Translations under genes and position numbers: made by a program | Shown: positions 55,317 through 63,191 of the stretch, piece by piece | Layout: each line of letters begins with the position of its first letter | How positions within the stretch are numbered: position 1 is the first letter of the stretch | Assembly (NCBI RefSeq): GCF_937952055.1 | Contig: NZ_CALFYO010000015.1 | Coordinates: 1-64,000, forward strand | Origin: an uncultured Piscinibacter sp. | GTDB lineage: Bacteria; Pseudomonadota; Gammaproteobacteria; Burkholderiales; Burkholderiaceae_C | Direction: 5' to 3' | Length of the DNA stretch: 64,000 nt | Notes under the pieces: generated by a model | Seen by the model: only the letters and a program-made list of their open reading frames with translations | Told to the model about the DNA's origin: nothing | Database searches by the model: none

Positions 55317-56099
55317 ATGAACGACAGACAGATCCAGCAGTACGGTGATGAGCTCTACCGGGCGCTGCTCGAGCGCCAGCCGGTCGCTGCGCTGACCGAC
55401 CGCGAGCCGACGATCACGCTCGACGACGCCTACCGCATCCAGCTGCGCTTCATCCAGCGGCGCATCGATGCCGGCGAGACGGTGGTCGGCAAGAAGATCG
55501 GCGTGACCAGCCAGGTCGTGATGGACATGCTGAAGGTCGACCAACCAGATTTCGGCCAGCTGCTGTCGGGCATGGTGGTGCACGAGGGCGAGGCGATCCG
55601 CGTCGACACGATGATCGCGCCCAAGGCCGAGGCCGAGGTCGCCTTCGTGCTGAAGAGCGACCTTCAGGGCCCGGGCGTGACCGCCGCCGACGTGCTGCGC
55701 GCCACTGCCTTCGTGATGCCCTGCTTCGAGATCGTCGACTCGCGCATCAGGGACTGGAAGATCAGGATCCAGGACACGGTCGCCGACAACGCCTCCTGCG
55801 GCGTGCTGGTGCTCGGCGGCACGCGCCGCGACCCGCGCGAGGTCGACCTGGCCCTGGCCGGCATGGTGCTCGAGAAGAACGGCGAGGTGGTCAGCACCTC
55901 CACCGGCGCGGCGGTGCAGGGTTCGCCGGTCAACGCGGTGGCCTGGCTCGCCAACACGCTGGGGCGGCTGGGCATTCCGCTGAAGGCCGGCGAGGTGATC
56001 CTGTCCGGGTCGCAGTCGCCGCTGGTGCCGGTGAAGCCCGGCGACAGCCTGCACTGCAGCGTCGGCGGGCTGGGCAGCACCAGCGTCCGCTTCGTCTGA
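55317..56099 (+). CDS. dmpE: 2-oxopent-4-enoate hydratase
   Basis: Adds water to 2-hydroxypenta-2,4-dienoate to give 4-hydroxy-2-oxovalerate. The 260-residue protein belongs to the FAA-hydrolase/hydratase fold: GKKIGVTSQVVMDML, QPDFGQLLSGMV, VVDSRI-type IVDSRIRDWKIRIQDTV and the end LGSTSVRFV. It resembles DmpE of Pseudomonas CF600 rather than the related decarboxylase, based on DWKIKIQDTVADNASCG-type wording. It needs a divalent metal and functions in complex with DmpH. Confidence 0.94.
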   Translation: MNDRQIQQYGDELYRALLERQPVAALTDREPTITLDDAYRIQLRFIQRRIDAGETVVGKKIGVTSQVVMDMLKVDQPDFGQLLSGMVVHEGEAIRVDTMIAPKAEAEVAFVLKSDLQGPGVTAADVLRATAFVMPCFEIVDSRIRDWKIRIQDTVADNASCGVLVLGGTRRDPREVDLALAGMVLEKNGEVVSTSTGAAVQGSPVNAVAWLANTLGRLGIPLKAGEVILSGSQSPLVPVKPGDSLHCSVGGLGSTSVRFV

Positions 56100-56123
56100 A
56101 CCTTCGGCACAGGACACCCCCCG

Positions 56124-56912
56124 ATGAAACTCACTCCGCACACCATCGCCGGCCTCGCCGAGCACCTCGAGTCCGCCGAGCTGAACGCCCGCGACGTCAC
56201 CAAGATCACCGACGAACACCCGGACATGGACTGGGACGACGCCTACGCGATCCAGGACGAGATCCGCTGGCGCAAGGAGGCGCGCGGCCATCGCACCGCA
56301 GGCCTCAAGGCCGGCCTGACCTCGTTCGCGAAGATGAAGCAGATGGGCGTGGACACGCCTGTGTTCGGATTCGTCAGCGACTACATGGCCCGCCCCGACG
56401 GCGGCGAGATCAAGGTGGCGGAGCTGATCCACCCGAAGGTCGAGGCCGAGATCTGCGTCGTCACCAAGGCGCCGCTGCGCGGCCCCGGCTGTCATGTCGG
56501 CGCGGTGCTCGCGGCGGTCGACTTCGTCGTGCCGGCGGTCGAGATCATCGACAGCCGTTACCGCGACTTCAAGTTCGACCTGAAGAGCGTGGTCGCCGAC
56601 AACACCTCGGCGTCGCGCTTCGTCGTCGGCTCGCGCATGCGTGCCGTCGACGAGCTGGACCTGCGCACGCTCGGCGTCGTGCTCGAGAAGAACGGAAGAA
56701 TCGTCGCGATGGCCGCCGGCGCCGCGGTGCTCGGCCACCCGCTGACCGCGGTGGCGATGCTCGCCAACCACCTGGGCGCACGCGGCCAGGAGATCCCCGC
56801 CGGCACCTTCGTGATGACCGGCGGCGTGACCGAGGCGATCGCGGTGGCGGCAGGCGACCAGGTGTCGGTGCGCTTCCAGGACCTCGGCACCGTCTCGATG
56901 CGATTCGTCTGA
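56124..56912 (+). CDS. dmpH: 4-oxalocrotonate decarboxylase
   Basis: Removes CO2 from 2-oxohex-3-enedioate, giving 2-hydroxypenta-2,4-dienoate. The 262-residue protein is a paralogue of the preceding hydratase; wording such as GLKAGLTSFAKMKQMGVDTP, VEIIDSRYRDFKFDLKSVVA and TFVMTGGVTEAI matches DmpH. The hydratase and decarboxylase form a tight complex so that the unstable dienol is channelled. Gap to dmpE is 24 bp. Confidence 0.94.
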   Translation: MKLTPHTIAGLAEHLESAELNARDVTKITDEHPDMDWDDAYAIQDEIRWRKEARGHRTAGLKAGLTSFAKMKQMGVDTPVFGFVSDYMARPDGGEIKVAELIHPKVEAEICVVTKAPLRGPGCHVGAVLAAVDFVVPAVEIIDSRYRDFKFDLKSVVADNTSASRFVVGSRMRAVDELDLRTLGVVLEKNGRIVAMAAGAAVLGHPLTAVAMLANHLGARGQEIPAGTFVMTGGVTEAIAVAAGDQVSVRFQDLGTVSMRFV

Positions 56913-56927
56913 ACCTCAGGAACCCCC

Positions 56928-57839
56928 ATGAAGAAGATCAAGTGCGCCCTGATCGGGCCCGGCAACATCGGCACCGACCTGCTCGCCAAGCTGCAGCGCA
57001 GTACGGTGCTCGAGCCGGTGTGGATGGTCGGCATCGACCCCGCGTCGGACGGCCTGAAGCGGGCCCGCGAGATGGGCATCAAGACCACGGCCGACGGTGT
57101 CGACGGCCTGCTGCCGCATGTCAGGGCCGACGGCGTGCAGATCGCGTTCGACGCGACCAGCGCCTACGTGCATGCCGAGAATTCGCGCAAGCTCAACGAG
57201 CTCGGCGTGATGATGATCGATCTGACGCCGGCGGCGATCGGGCCGTACTGCGTTCCGCCGGTCAACCTGAAGGAACATGTCGGCCGGCGCGAGATGAACG
57301 TCAACATGGTCACTTGCGGCGGCCAGGCGACGATCCCGATGGTCTATGCGGTCAGCCGCGTGCAGCCGGTCGAGTACGGCGAGATCGTCGCCACCGTGGC
57401 CAGCCGCTCGGTCGGTCCGGGCACACGCAGGAACATCGACGAGTTCACCCGCACCACCGCCGGCGCGGTGCAGAAGGTCGGCGGCGCGAAGCGCGGCAAG
57501 GCGATCATCGTCATCAACCCGGCCGACCCGCCGCTGATCATGCGCGACACGATCCACTGCCTGACGGTCGACAAGCCCAAGGCGGCGCAGATCGAGGAAT
57601 CGGTGCACGCGATGATCCGGGAGGTGCAGAAGTACGTGCCCGGCTACAAGCTCGTCAACGGCCCGGTGATCGACGGCCACCGCGTGTCGATCTTCATGGA
57701 GGTCGAGGGGCTGGGCGACTACCTGCCCAAGTACGCCGGCAACCTGGACATCATGACCGCCGCCGCCGCCCGCACGGCCGAGATGTTTGCCGAGGAGATC
57801 CTCGCCGGCAAGCTGGTGCTCGAATCCGCTTTCGCCTGA
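56928..57839 (+). CDS. dmpF: Acetaldehyde dehydrogenase (acylating)
   Basis: A 303-residue CoA-acylating dehydrogenase that turns acetaldehyde into acetyl-CoA with NAD. The nucleotide motif is GPGNIGTDLL at the N-terminus, and the active-site Cys lies in NMVTCGGQATIPMVYAV. It forms a bifunctional complex with the aldolase DmpG, which passes it acetaldehyde through a channel. Confidence 0.97.
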   Translation: MKKIKCALIGPGNIGTDLLAKLQRSTVLEPVWMVGIDPASDGLKRAREMGIKTTADGVDGLLPHVRADGVQIAFDATSAYVHAENSRKLNELGVMMIDLTPAAIGPYCVPPVNLKEHVGRREMNVNMVTCGGQATIPMVYAVSRVQPVEYGEIVATVASRSVGPGTRRNIDEFTRTTAGAVQKVGGAKRGKAIIVINPADPPLIMRDTIHCLTVDKPKAAQIEESVHAMIREVQKYVPGYKLVNGPVIDGHRVSIFMEVEGLGDYLPKYAGNLDIMTAAAARTAEMFAEEILAGKLVLESAFA

Positions 57840-57863
57840 ATCGACCTGAAGGAGACCCCCACC

Positions 57864-58922
57864 ATGAAGAGCGCGCTCGAAGGCAAGATGGTCATGCTGC
57901 ACGACATGACCCTGCGCGACGGCATGCACCCCAAGCGCCACCAGATGACGCTTGACCAGATGAAGGCAGTGGCCTGCGGGCTCGACGCCGCCGGCGTGCC
58001 GCTGATCGAGGTCACCCATGGCGACGGCCTGGGCGGCAGCAGCGTCAATTACGGCTTCCCGGCCCATACCGACGAGGAATACCTGTCGACGGTGATCCCG
58101 CTGATGCAGCGGGCCAAGGTCTCGGCACTGCTGATCCCGGGCATCGGCACCGTCGATCACCTGAAGATGGCGCACGAACTCGGCGTGCACACGATCCGCG
58201 TGGCGACGCATTGCACCGAGGCCGACGTTTCCGAGCAGCACATCGGCGCCGCACGCAAGCTCGGCATGGACACGGTCGGCTTCCTGATGATGGCGCACAT
58301 GAACAGCCCGGAGGGCTTGGTTGCGCAGGCGAGGCTGATGGAGGGCTATGGCGCGAACTGCGTCTACGTCACCGACTCGGCCGGCCACATGCTGCCCGAC
58401 GACGTGAAGACGCGGCTTGCCGCCGTGCGCGCGGCGCTGAAGCCCGAGACCGAGCTCGGCTTCCACGGCCACCACAACCTGGCGATGGGCGTGGCCAACA
58501 GCATCGCGGCGATCGAGGCCGGCGCAACGCGCATCGACGCGGCCGCCGCGGGCCTGGGCGCCGGCGCTGGCAACACGCCGATGGAGGTGCTGGTGGCGGT
58601 GTGCGACCGCATGGGGATCGGGACGGGCATCGACGTCTGGAAGATCCAGGACGTGGCCGAGGACATCGTCGTGCCCTTGATGGACTTCCCGATCCGCGTC
58701 GACCGCGACGCGCTGACGCTGGGCTATGCCGGCGTCTACGGCAGCTTCCTGCTGTTCGCCAAGCGCGCCGAGAAGAAGTACGGTGTGCCGGCGCGCGACC
58801 TGCTCGTCGAACTCGGCCGGCGCGGCATGGTCGGCGGCCAGGAGGACATGATCGAGGACACCGCGCTGACGCTGGCCCGTGCGCGCGGCCTCTCGACGCC
58901 GTCTCACGCACGGGCCGCCTGA
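57864..58922 (+). CDS. dmpG: 4-hydroxy-2-oxovalerate aldolase
   Basis: Class II aldolase of 352 residues that splits 4-hydroxy-2-oxovalerate into pyruvate and acetaldehyde. The metal/catalytic segment LHDMTLRDGMHPKRHQ holds the Arg and Asp; the second metal motif is GFHGHHNLAMG. GGAGA precedes the ATG. It is the physical partner of DmpF. Confidence 0.97.
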   Translation: MKSALEGKMVMLHDMTLRDGMHPKRHQMTLDQMKAVACGLDAAGVPLIEVTHGDGLGGSSVNYGFPAHTDEEYLSTVIPLMQRAKVSALLIPGIGTVDHLKMAHELGVHTIRVATHCTEADVSEQHIGAARKLGMDTVGFLMMAHMNSPEGLVAQARLMEGYGANCVYVTDSAGHMLPDDVKTRLAAVRAALKPETELGFHGHHNLAMGVANSIAAIEAGATRIDAAAAGLGAGAGNTPMEVLVAVCDRMGIGTGIDVWKIQDVAEDIVVPLMDFPIRVDRDALTLGYAGVYGSFLLFAKRAEKKYGVPARDLLVELGRRGMVGGQEDMIEDTALTLARARGLSTPSHARAA

Positions 58923-58934
58923 GGAGGAGCCGCC

Positions 58935-59126
58935 ATGCCGTTCGCACAGATCTACATGCTCGAGGGACGCACGTCCGAGCAGAAGAAGGCCGTGATCGAG
59001 AAGGTCACGCAGGCGCTCGTCGAGGCGGTCGGCGCGCCGAAGGAGAACGTTCGCGTGTGGATCACGGAGGTGCCCAAGGACAGCTGGGGCATCGCCGGCA
59101 CCACCGCCAAGGACCTCGGGCGGTAG
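58935..59126 (+). CDS. dmpI: 4-oxalocrotonate tautomerase
   Basis: A 63-residue tautomerase that isomerises 2-hydroxymuconate to 2-oxohex-3-enedioate. Pro1 (after Met removal, MPFAQIYM) is the catalytic base; Arg residues near 12 and 40 (EGRTSEQ, NVRVWI) bind the carboxylates. GAGGAG lies just before the ATG. It is the last recognisable gene of the phenol operon, with a total of fifteen operon genes from dmpK, counting the HbpS-like gene. Confidence 0.95.
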   Translation: MPFAQIYMLEGRTSEQKKAVIEKVTQALVEAVGAPKENVRVWITEVPKDSWGIAGTTAKDLGR

Positions 59127-59480
59127 ACGTCCCACGCGCCAGCGGCGGGGTGCCCGGCTCCCGCTGCCGCACGTTGCATGGCTGCCGAGCGGTCGCTGGG
59201 CGGCCCCGAGGGGCGAACCGAATCGCCGGCGGCTGGAACCGGGCCCGCGCCAGCGACCGATCCAGACGGCGATCCCGCGGATCGCGGGCGTCTGCTCGGC
59301 GGCGATTGCGGCCGGTGGCCGTCCCACGCGCCGATGCCCTCCGAGCTCGCCCAAACGACCGCTGTCTCAAACGGTGAACTGGGACTGCCGACCCAGAGTT
59401 CCCGGCATCGCCTTGACGGCCGTTCCGGCCGTCGGGCTGCGACCCCGGCCGCGCCCAGCGGCGTGCGTCGTCTCACGTCA
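59127..59480. other. Gene-free stretch after the phenol operon
   Basis: 354 bp between dmpI and a convergent small gene. No supported coding frame is seen. It holds a 12-bp direct repeat GTCCCACGCGCC (59129-59140 and 59321-59332) and short GC-rich inverted repeats such as CAGCGG...CCCGCTG near 59140-59166 that may end transcription, but no T-run. Confidence 0.5.
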
Positions 59481-59882
59481 TCAGCGCAGCGTCCACCTGA
59501 AACTGCGCGGTGCCGGCTCGCCGGCACGCCGGATCTGCAATTCGATCGCCGCCGGGCGCGGCTCGATCGGCGCGAAGACGAGCACGCCCTCGCGATGATG
59601 CCCGCCAGGGCCGTCGCCGCGCCAGGCCTCGGGCGCATGGCGCCGGCCGCTGTCGTCGACGAGCGCGGCCGTAGCCGCGAGGTCGTCGGTCAGCGCCTGC
59701 ACGTGGGTGTTCAGCCTGACCTCGAACTCCCATGGCTTGGCGCTGCCCAGTTCGCGCGGCGTCACGGTCACCGTCACGGCCTGCAGGTTGCTGGTACGCG
59801 CCGGCAGCGAGGCCCCTGCCAGCGTCAGCGCCGACCCCGCGAGGGCGACGGCGAGCGCGACGATCAGACGGGTACGGCGCAT
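59481..59882 (-). CDS. Small secreted protein of unknown function
   Basis: A 133-residue predicted periplasmic protein. The N-terminus (MRRTRLIVALAVALAGSALT) is a signal peptide. The mature part looks like one beta-sandwich: VTVTVTPRELGSAKPWEFEV, then DDSGRRHAPEAW, a His pair in GDGPGGHHREGVLVF and RSFRWTL at the end. The GGHHREG loop could bind a metal; that is speculation. Its start lies inside the 3' end of the membrane-protein gene (19-bp overlap), so the two are one unit. Confidence 0.65.
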   Translation of the reverse strand: MRRTRLIVALAVALAGSALTLAGASLPARTSNLQAVTVTVTPRELGSAKPWEFEVRLNTHVQALTDDLAATAALVDDSGRRHAPEAWRGDGPGGHHREGVLVFAPIEPRPAAIELQIRRAGEPAPRSFRWTLR

Positions 59883-60316
59883 CGTGCATGCTCCCTGGAT
59901 GCCTGCCGAACCTTGGGCAGGATGTAGGCGATGCCCGCGAGGTTGAAGGCCAGGCCGACCCAGAAGAACTCCACCTGGTACTGGGCGGCAAGCGTCACCA
60001 GGCCGGTGGCACCGAGCACCGGCAGGATGTTTGTGAGGTAGTGGGCGCAGCAGGAGATCATCGCGGCGGTCGACGTCGTTCCCGAGATCGCCACCACCTT
60101 TCGCGACGCCGACGATCCGGCGACGAGCCGGCGCAGGTAGGTGTACAGGCCCATCTGCACACCGAAGCCCGCGGCCAGGCCGACGAGGAAGATCCAGTAG
60201 GTGGCGAACTGCTCGAGCGCGTACGCCCGACCCGACAGCAGGCCCACCGCGACGAAGTAGACGAGCAGCAGCAGCACGGACGCCGCGACCGCGGTGGCGA
60301 TGGCTCTGGTCTTCAT
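59864..60316 (-). CDS. Small four-helix membrane protein with a CCAHY motif
   Basis: A 150-residue membrane protein with about four helices (residues about 7-29, 38-62, 80-105, 110-132). Helix 3 begins MISCCAHYLTNILPVLGATG, an adjacent Cys pair plus His inside the membrane that suggests metal or redox handling. A GGAGGA-like site (minus-strand GGAGGATCACACG) precedes the ATG. No family name is recalled with certainty. It is cotranscribed with the secreted protein downstream. Confidence 0.65.
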   Translation of the reverse strand: MKTRAIATAVAASVLLLLVYFVAVGLLSGRAYALEQFATYWIFLVGLAAGFGVQMGLYTYLRRLVAGSSASRKVVAISGTTSTAAMISCCAHYLTNILPVLGATGLVTLAAQYQVEFFWVGLAFNLAGIAYILPKVRQASREHARCAVPV

Positions 60317-60970
60317 CGTGTGATCCTCCAGTCGTTTCGCGCCCGGCGAACCGCTTGGACGCCTGGATGCATCGTAGGTGCCGTGCGCGTCCGAAGCTTG
60401 AGGACCGTCAATGCCTGCAGGGGGGGCGATCGACACGGCGCCAAAGTCCGGCGCAAACGCCGACCACGCACTCGCGCTCGACAGCTTCGATTGGCACCCA
60501 GTCGGCTGCATTGCGGCAGTCCGATCACGACCGCAGATGTCTCCTCAGGGTCGGGAGTGCCAGCTCGCCCCGAGCGAAACCAGTCCTTCACTGCCGGCTC
60601 GCCTCCCCCCATCGCCGAGTACCCGGTCTCGAAGGTCAAGCGGTCGTACGCGAAGTCAGTCGTTGAGTGACCGGTGACGGCAACCGCCACCTTTGCGCGC
60701 GCTGGCCACGAGTGACTCGGTTCAGTCTTGAACGTACGTGGCCAGTACTCTTGCTGTCTTGGGGCACCCACGCACTTTCCCGGCCTAGTGGGTGTCTTCA
60801 ACCAGTCCCTGTGATCGTCCTTCGTTACAGTGGCGGTTGGTGACGCCGAGCTTCTTGGCCGCACCACCGCCGAATCGACACCTAGTTGCCCCACAGGCGG
60901 ACAAACGCGGTGCAAAAGCGGGGCGATAAGGGCCCGGATTTGACGCTTAGTTGCCAAAACCCAACGACGA
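60317..60970. other. 654-bp gene-free stretch, possibly a dispersed intergenic element
   Basis: No supported gene on either strand. A frame on the minus strand remains open through it but has no start signal, and its peptide is Arg/Pro/Thr-rich. It contains a G6 run (about 60421) and near its right end two imperfect copies of a 15-mer: CGACACCTAGTTGCC (60876-60890) and TGACGCTTAGTTGCC (60941-60955). Composition differs from flanking genes, being somewhat richer in A and T. Confidence 0.45.
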
Positions 60971-61612
60971 ATGAGCTTCAAGTACCGCACCATCCCCGTC
61001 ACGCCCTTCCAGCAGAACTGCTCGCTGGTGTGGGACGACGCGACCGGCCAAGCCGCCGTGATCGACCCCGGCGGCGACCTTGACGTGCTGCTCGCCGCCG
61101 TGCAGGAACTCGGCCTGACGCTCGAGCAGATCTGGCTCACCCACGCGCACATCGACCACGCCGGGGCCACCGGCACGCTGGCGCGCACGCAGGGCCTGCC
61201 GATCGTCGGGCCGCACGAGGCCGACCAGTTCTGGATCGACGCCCTGCCCCAGCAGAGCCGCATGTTCGGCTTTCCCGCGGCCGAGGCCTTCACGCCGACG
61301 CGCTGGCTGCACGACGGCGACACCGTGCGCATCGGCGGCTGCGAGCTGCAGGTGCGCCACTGCCCGGGGCACACGCCGGGCCACGTGGTGTTCTACGAGC
61401 CGACGACGAAGCACGCGTTCGTCGGCGATGTGCTGTTCGCCGGCAGCATCGGCCGCACCGACTTTCCTCAGGGTGACTTCGACACGCTGGTGCGCTCGAT
61501 CACCACGCGGCTGTGGCCGCTCGGCGACGACGTGCGCTTCACGCCGGGACACGGCCCGCAGAGCAGCTTCGGCCACGAGCGGCGCAGCAACCCCTTCGTC
61601 GGTGGCACCTGA
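60971..61612 (+). CDS. MBL-fold metallohydrolase (glyoxalase II-like)
   Basis: A 213-residue metallo-beta-lactamase fold protein. The binuclear zinc motif is THAHIDHAG (HxHxDH), with HCPGHTPGHV supplying the next His, VGDVLFAGSIGRTD the bridging Asp, and TPGHGP the last His. This is the YcbL/GloB-like type that hydrolyses thioesters such as S-lactoylglutathione. There is no clear Shine-Dalgarno before the ATG. Confidence 0.92.
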   Translation: MSFKYRTIPVTPFQQNCSLVWDDATGQAAVIDPGGDLDVLLAAVQELGLTLEQIWLTHAHIDHAGATGTLARTQGLPIVGPHEADQFWIDALPQQSRMFGFPAAEAFTPTRWLHDGDTVRIGGCELQVRHCPGHTPGHVVFYEPTTKHAFVGDVLFAGSIGRTDFPQGDFDTLVRSITTRLWPLGDDVRFTPGHGPQSSFGHERRSNPFVGGT

Positions 61613-61628
61613 GGCGCGCCGACCGGGC

Positions 61629-61640
61629 GTGAATATTCAC
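61629..61640. promoter_or_regulatory. Perfect 12-bp palindrome GTGAATATTCAC
   Basis: Lies 77 bp upstream of the LuxR-type regulator gene, in the spacer after the MBL-fold gene. A perfect palindrome of this kind suits a dimeric regulator site, possibly autoregulation. Confidence 0.45.
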
Positions 61641-61717
61641 CGCACGGACGTACGACTGTTGCCTAAGCTCACCTCGAACGGCACCGCGCACGCGGCGCCA
61701 TCGAGGAGGAGCCTGCC

Positions 61718-62440
61718 ATGCTGGAACTCTTGACCCGCACCGGCCCCGCCGGCGCCGCGAGCCCCGCGACGACTTCCGCACGGGGCACACCCTATCTCGG
61801 ACCCGAGCGGCGCAGCGCCTCGGTCGCCTGCTGGCGCTGGCTGTCGGCGGCGCTCGACGAGATCGACTACGGCATCGTGCTGCTGGGCACGGACGGCCGC
61901 GTGCAGCATGCCAATCAGGTCGCGCTCGCCGAATTCGACGCGCAGCACCCGCTGCTGCTGTCCTTCGGCGAACTGCGCGCCCGCCGTGGCTGCGACGCAC
62001 AGGCCCTGCTCGGCGCGCTGCACGACGCGCAAGGCCGCGGCCTGCGCCGGCTGCTCACGCTCGGCGAAGGCGCGCAGCAGGTCAGCGCATCGGTGGTGCC
62101 GCTGACCACGCCGGGCGGCACGCTGGTGATCCTCGGCAAGCGCAAGGTCAGCGCCGAACTCGCGGTGCAGGGCTTCGCGCGACTGCATCGTCTGACCGGT
62201 GGCGAGTCGCGCGTCCTCACGGCGCTGTGCGGCGGCGCGCGGCCGCTCGAGGTGGCGCGCGAGCACGGCGTCGCACTCAGCACGGTGCGCTCGCAGATCA
62301 GCAGCATCCGGCTGAAGACCGGCGCCGCGAGCATCCGCGAGCTGCTCGCACAGGTGGCGAGGCTGCCGCCGCTGATGGGCAGGCTGCGCAGCAGCCCCGA
62401 TCGGCTGGGATCGCTGCTCGAGGACCTCGCGCGGCACTGA
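61718..62440 (+). CDS. PAS-like/LuxR-type helix-turn-helix regulator
   Basis: A 240-residue regulator. The N-terminal half has a PAS-like core (EIDYGIVLLGTDGRVQHANQ, then VVPLTTPGGTLVILGK) and the C-terminal third a LuxR-type helix-turn-helix (LTGGESRVLTALCGGARPLE, VALSTVRSQISSIRLKTGAA). GAGGAG lies just before the ATG. The next gene is a Crp/Fnr regulator 58 bp downstream on the same strand. The signal is unknown. Confidence 0.87.
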   Translation: MLELLTRTGPAGAASPATTSARGTPYLGPERRSASVACWRWLSAALDEIDYGIVLLGTDGRVQHANQVALAEFDAQHPLLLSFGELRARRGCDAQALLGALHDAQGRGLRRLLTLGEGAQQVSASVVPLTTPGGTLVILGKRKVSAELAVQGFARLHRLTGGESRVLTALCGGARPLEVAREHGVALSTVRSQISSIRLKTGAASIRELLAQVARLPPLMGRLRSSPDRLGSLLEDLARH

Positions 62441-62498
62441 GCGCACCGCTAGCATCGCGACGGCGACCAGGGCCCTTGGCGGGCCGGCCGCCCGCCCG

Positions 62499-63155
62499 AT
62501 GTCTCACCCGCCCGATGCGGCCGACGCCGCATTGCTCGCCGCACTGCCGCCATCGCTGCGCCTGCTCGCGCAGCGCGGCGAGATCAAGCGCTTCCGCAAG
62601 GACCAGCACCTGATCGAGGAGGGCACGCACGGCGACACGCTGTTCGTCATCCTCGCCGGGCGGCTGCGCGCCTATTCGGCCGACGAGCGCGGCCGCGAGA
62701 TCGTCTACGGCATCTACGGCCCCGGCGAGTACATCGGCGAGATGAGCCTGGACGGCGGTCCGCGCTCGGCCTCGGTGGCGGCGCTGGAGCCCGCCGTGTG
62801 CGCCGTGATCACCCGGCACACCCTGCACGAGCACATCGCAGCGCACCCGCCGTTCGCGTTCGAGCTGATCGCGCGCGTCATCGGCCGCGCTCGGCTGGCC
62901 ACGCAGAGCGCGCGCGACCTCGCGCTGCTCGACGCCTACACGCGCGTGGCGCGGCTGCTCGAGTCCCTGGCAGCGCCGCAGCCCGACGGCAGCGCGCTGA
63001 TCGCCGGTCGGCTCACCCATGCCGAGATCGCCGCCCGCGTCGGCTGCTCGCGCGAGATGGTCAGCCGCCTGCTGAAGGACCTGGAGCGTGGCCGCTACCT
63101 GGCCGCCGAGGGCAGCGGCTGGCGGCTGGCGCGGAGCCTGCCGCGGCGCTGGTGA
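62499..63155 (+). CDS. Crp/Fnr-family transcriptional regulator
   Basis: A 218-residue regulator. The N-terminal cyclic-nucleotide-type beta roll (residues about 25-140) contains YIGEMSLDGGPRSASVAA, and the C-terminal winged helix has GRLTHAEIAARVGCSREMVSRLLKDL. The Cys cluster of oxygen-sensing FNR is absent, so it is more likely a CRP-like or other ligand-sensing member. RSASVAA resembles a cAMP-binding cassette. Confidence 0.92.
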   Translation: MSHPPDAADAALLAALPPSLRLLAQRGEIKRFRKDQHLIEEGTHGDTLFVILAGRLRAYSADERGREIVYGIYGPGEYIGEMSLDGGPRSASVAALEPAVCAVITRHTLHEHIAAHPPFAFELIARVIGRARLATQSARDLALLDAYTRVARLLESLAAPQPDGSALIAGRLTHAEIAARVGCSREMVSRLLKDLERGRYLAAEGSGWRLARSLPRRW

Positions 63156-63191
63156 GCCCGCGCCTGCGGGCGCGGCCGGGGCGGTCGCCGT

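Noticed and set aside
56916..59354. An 812-codon minus-strand frame
   Set aside because: Antisense to dmpF, dmpG and dmpI; His/Arg/Ala/Gln-rich shadow of catalytic genes.
60876..60955. Repeated TAGTTGCC as integron attC or transposon end
   Set aside because: No integrase or transposase nearby, no attC-like R'/R'' pairing and no target duplication seen.
60313..61374. A 353-codon minus-strand frame covering the gene-free tract and part of the MBL gene
   Set aside because: Opposes a certain gene, has no ribosome site, and its peptide has no recognisable domain.
62499..63155. Oxygen-sensing FNR
   Set aside because: The N-terminal cysteine cluster is absent.
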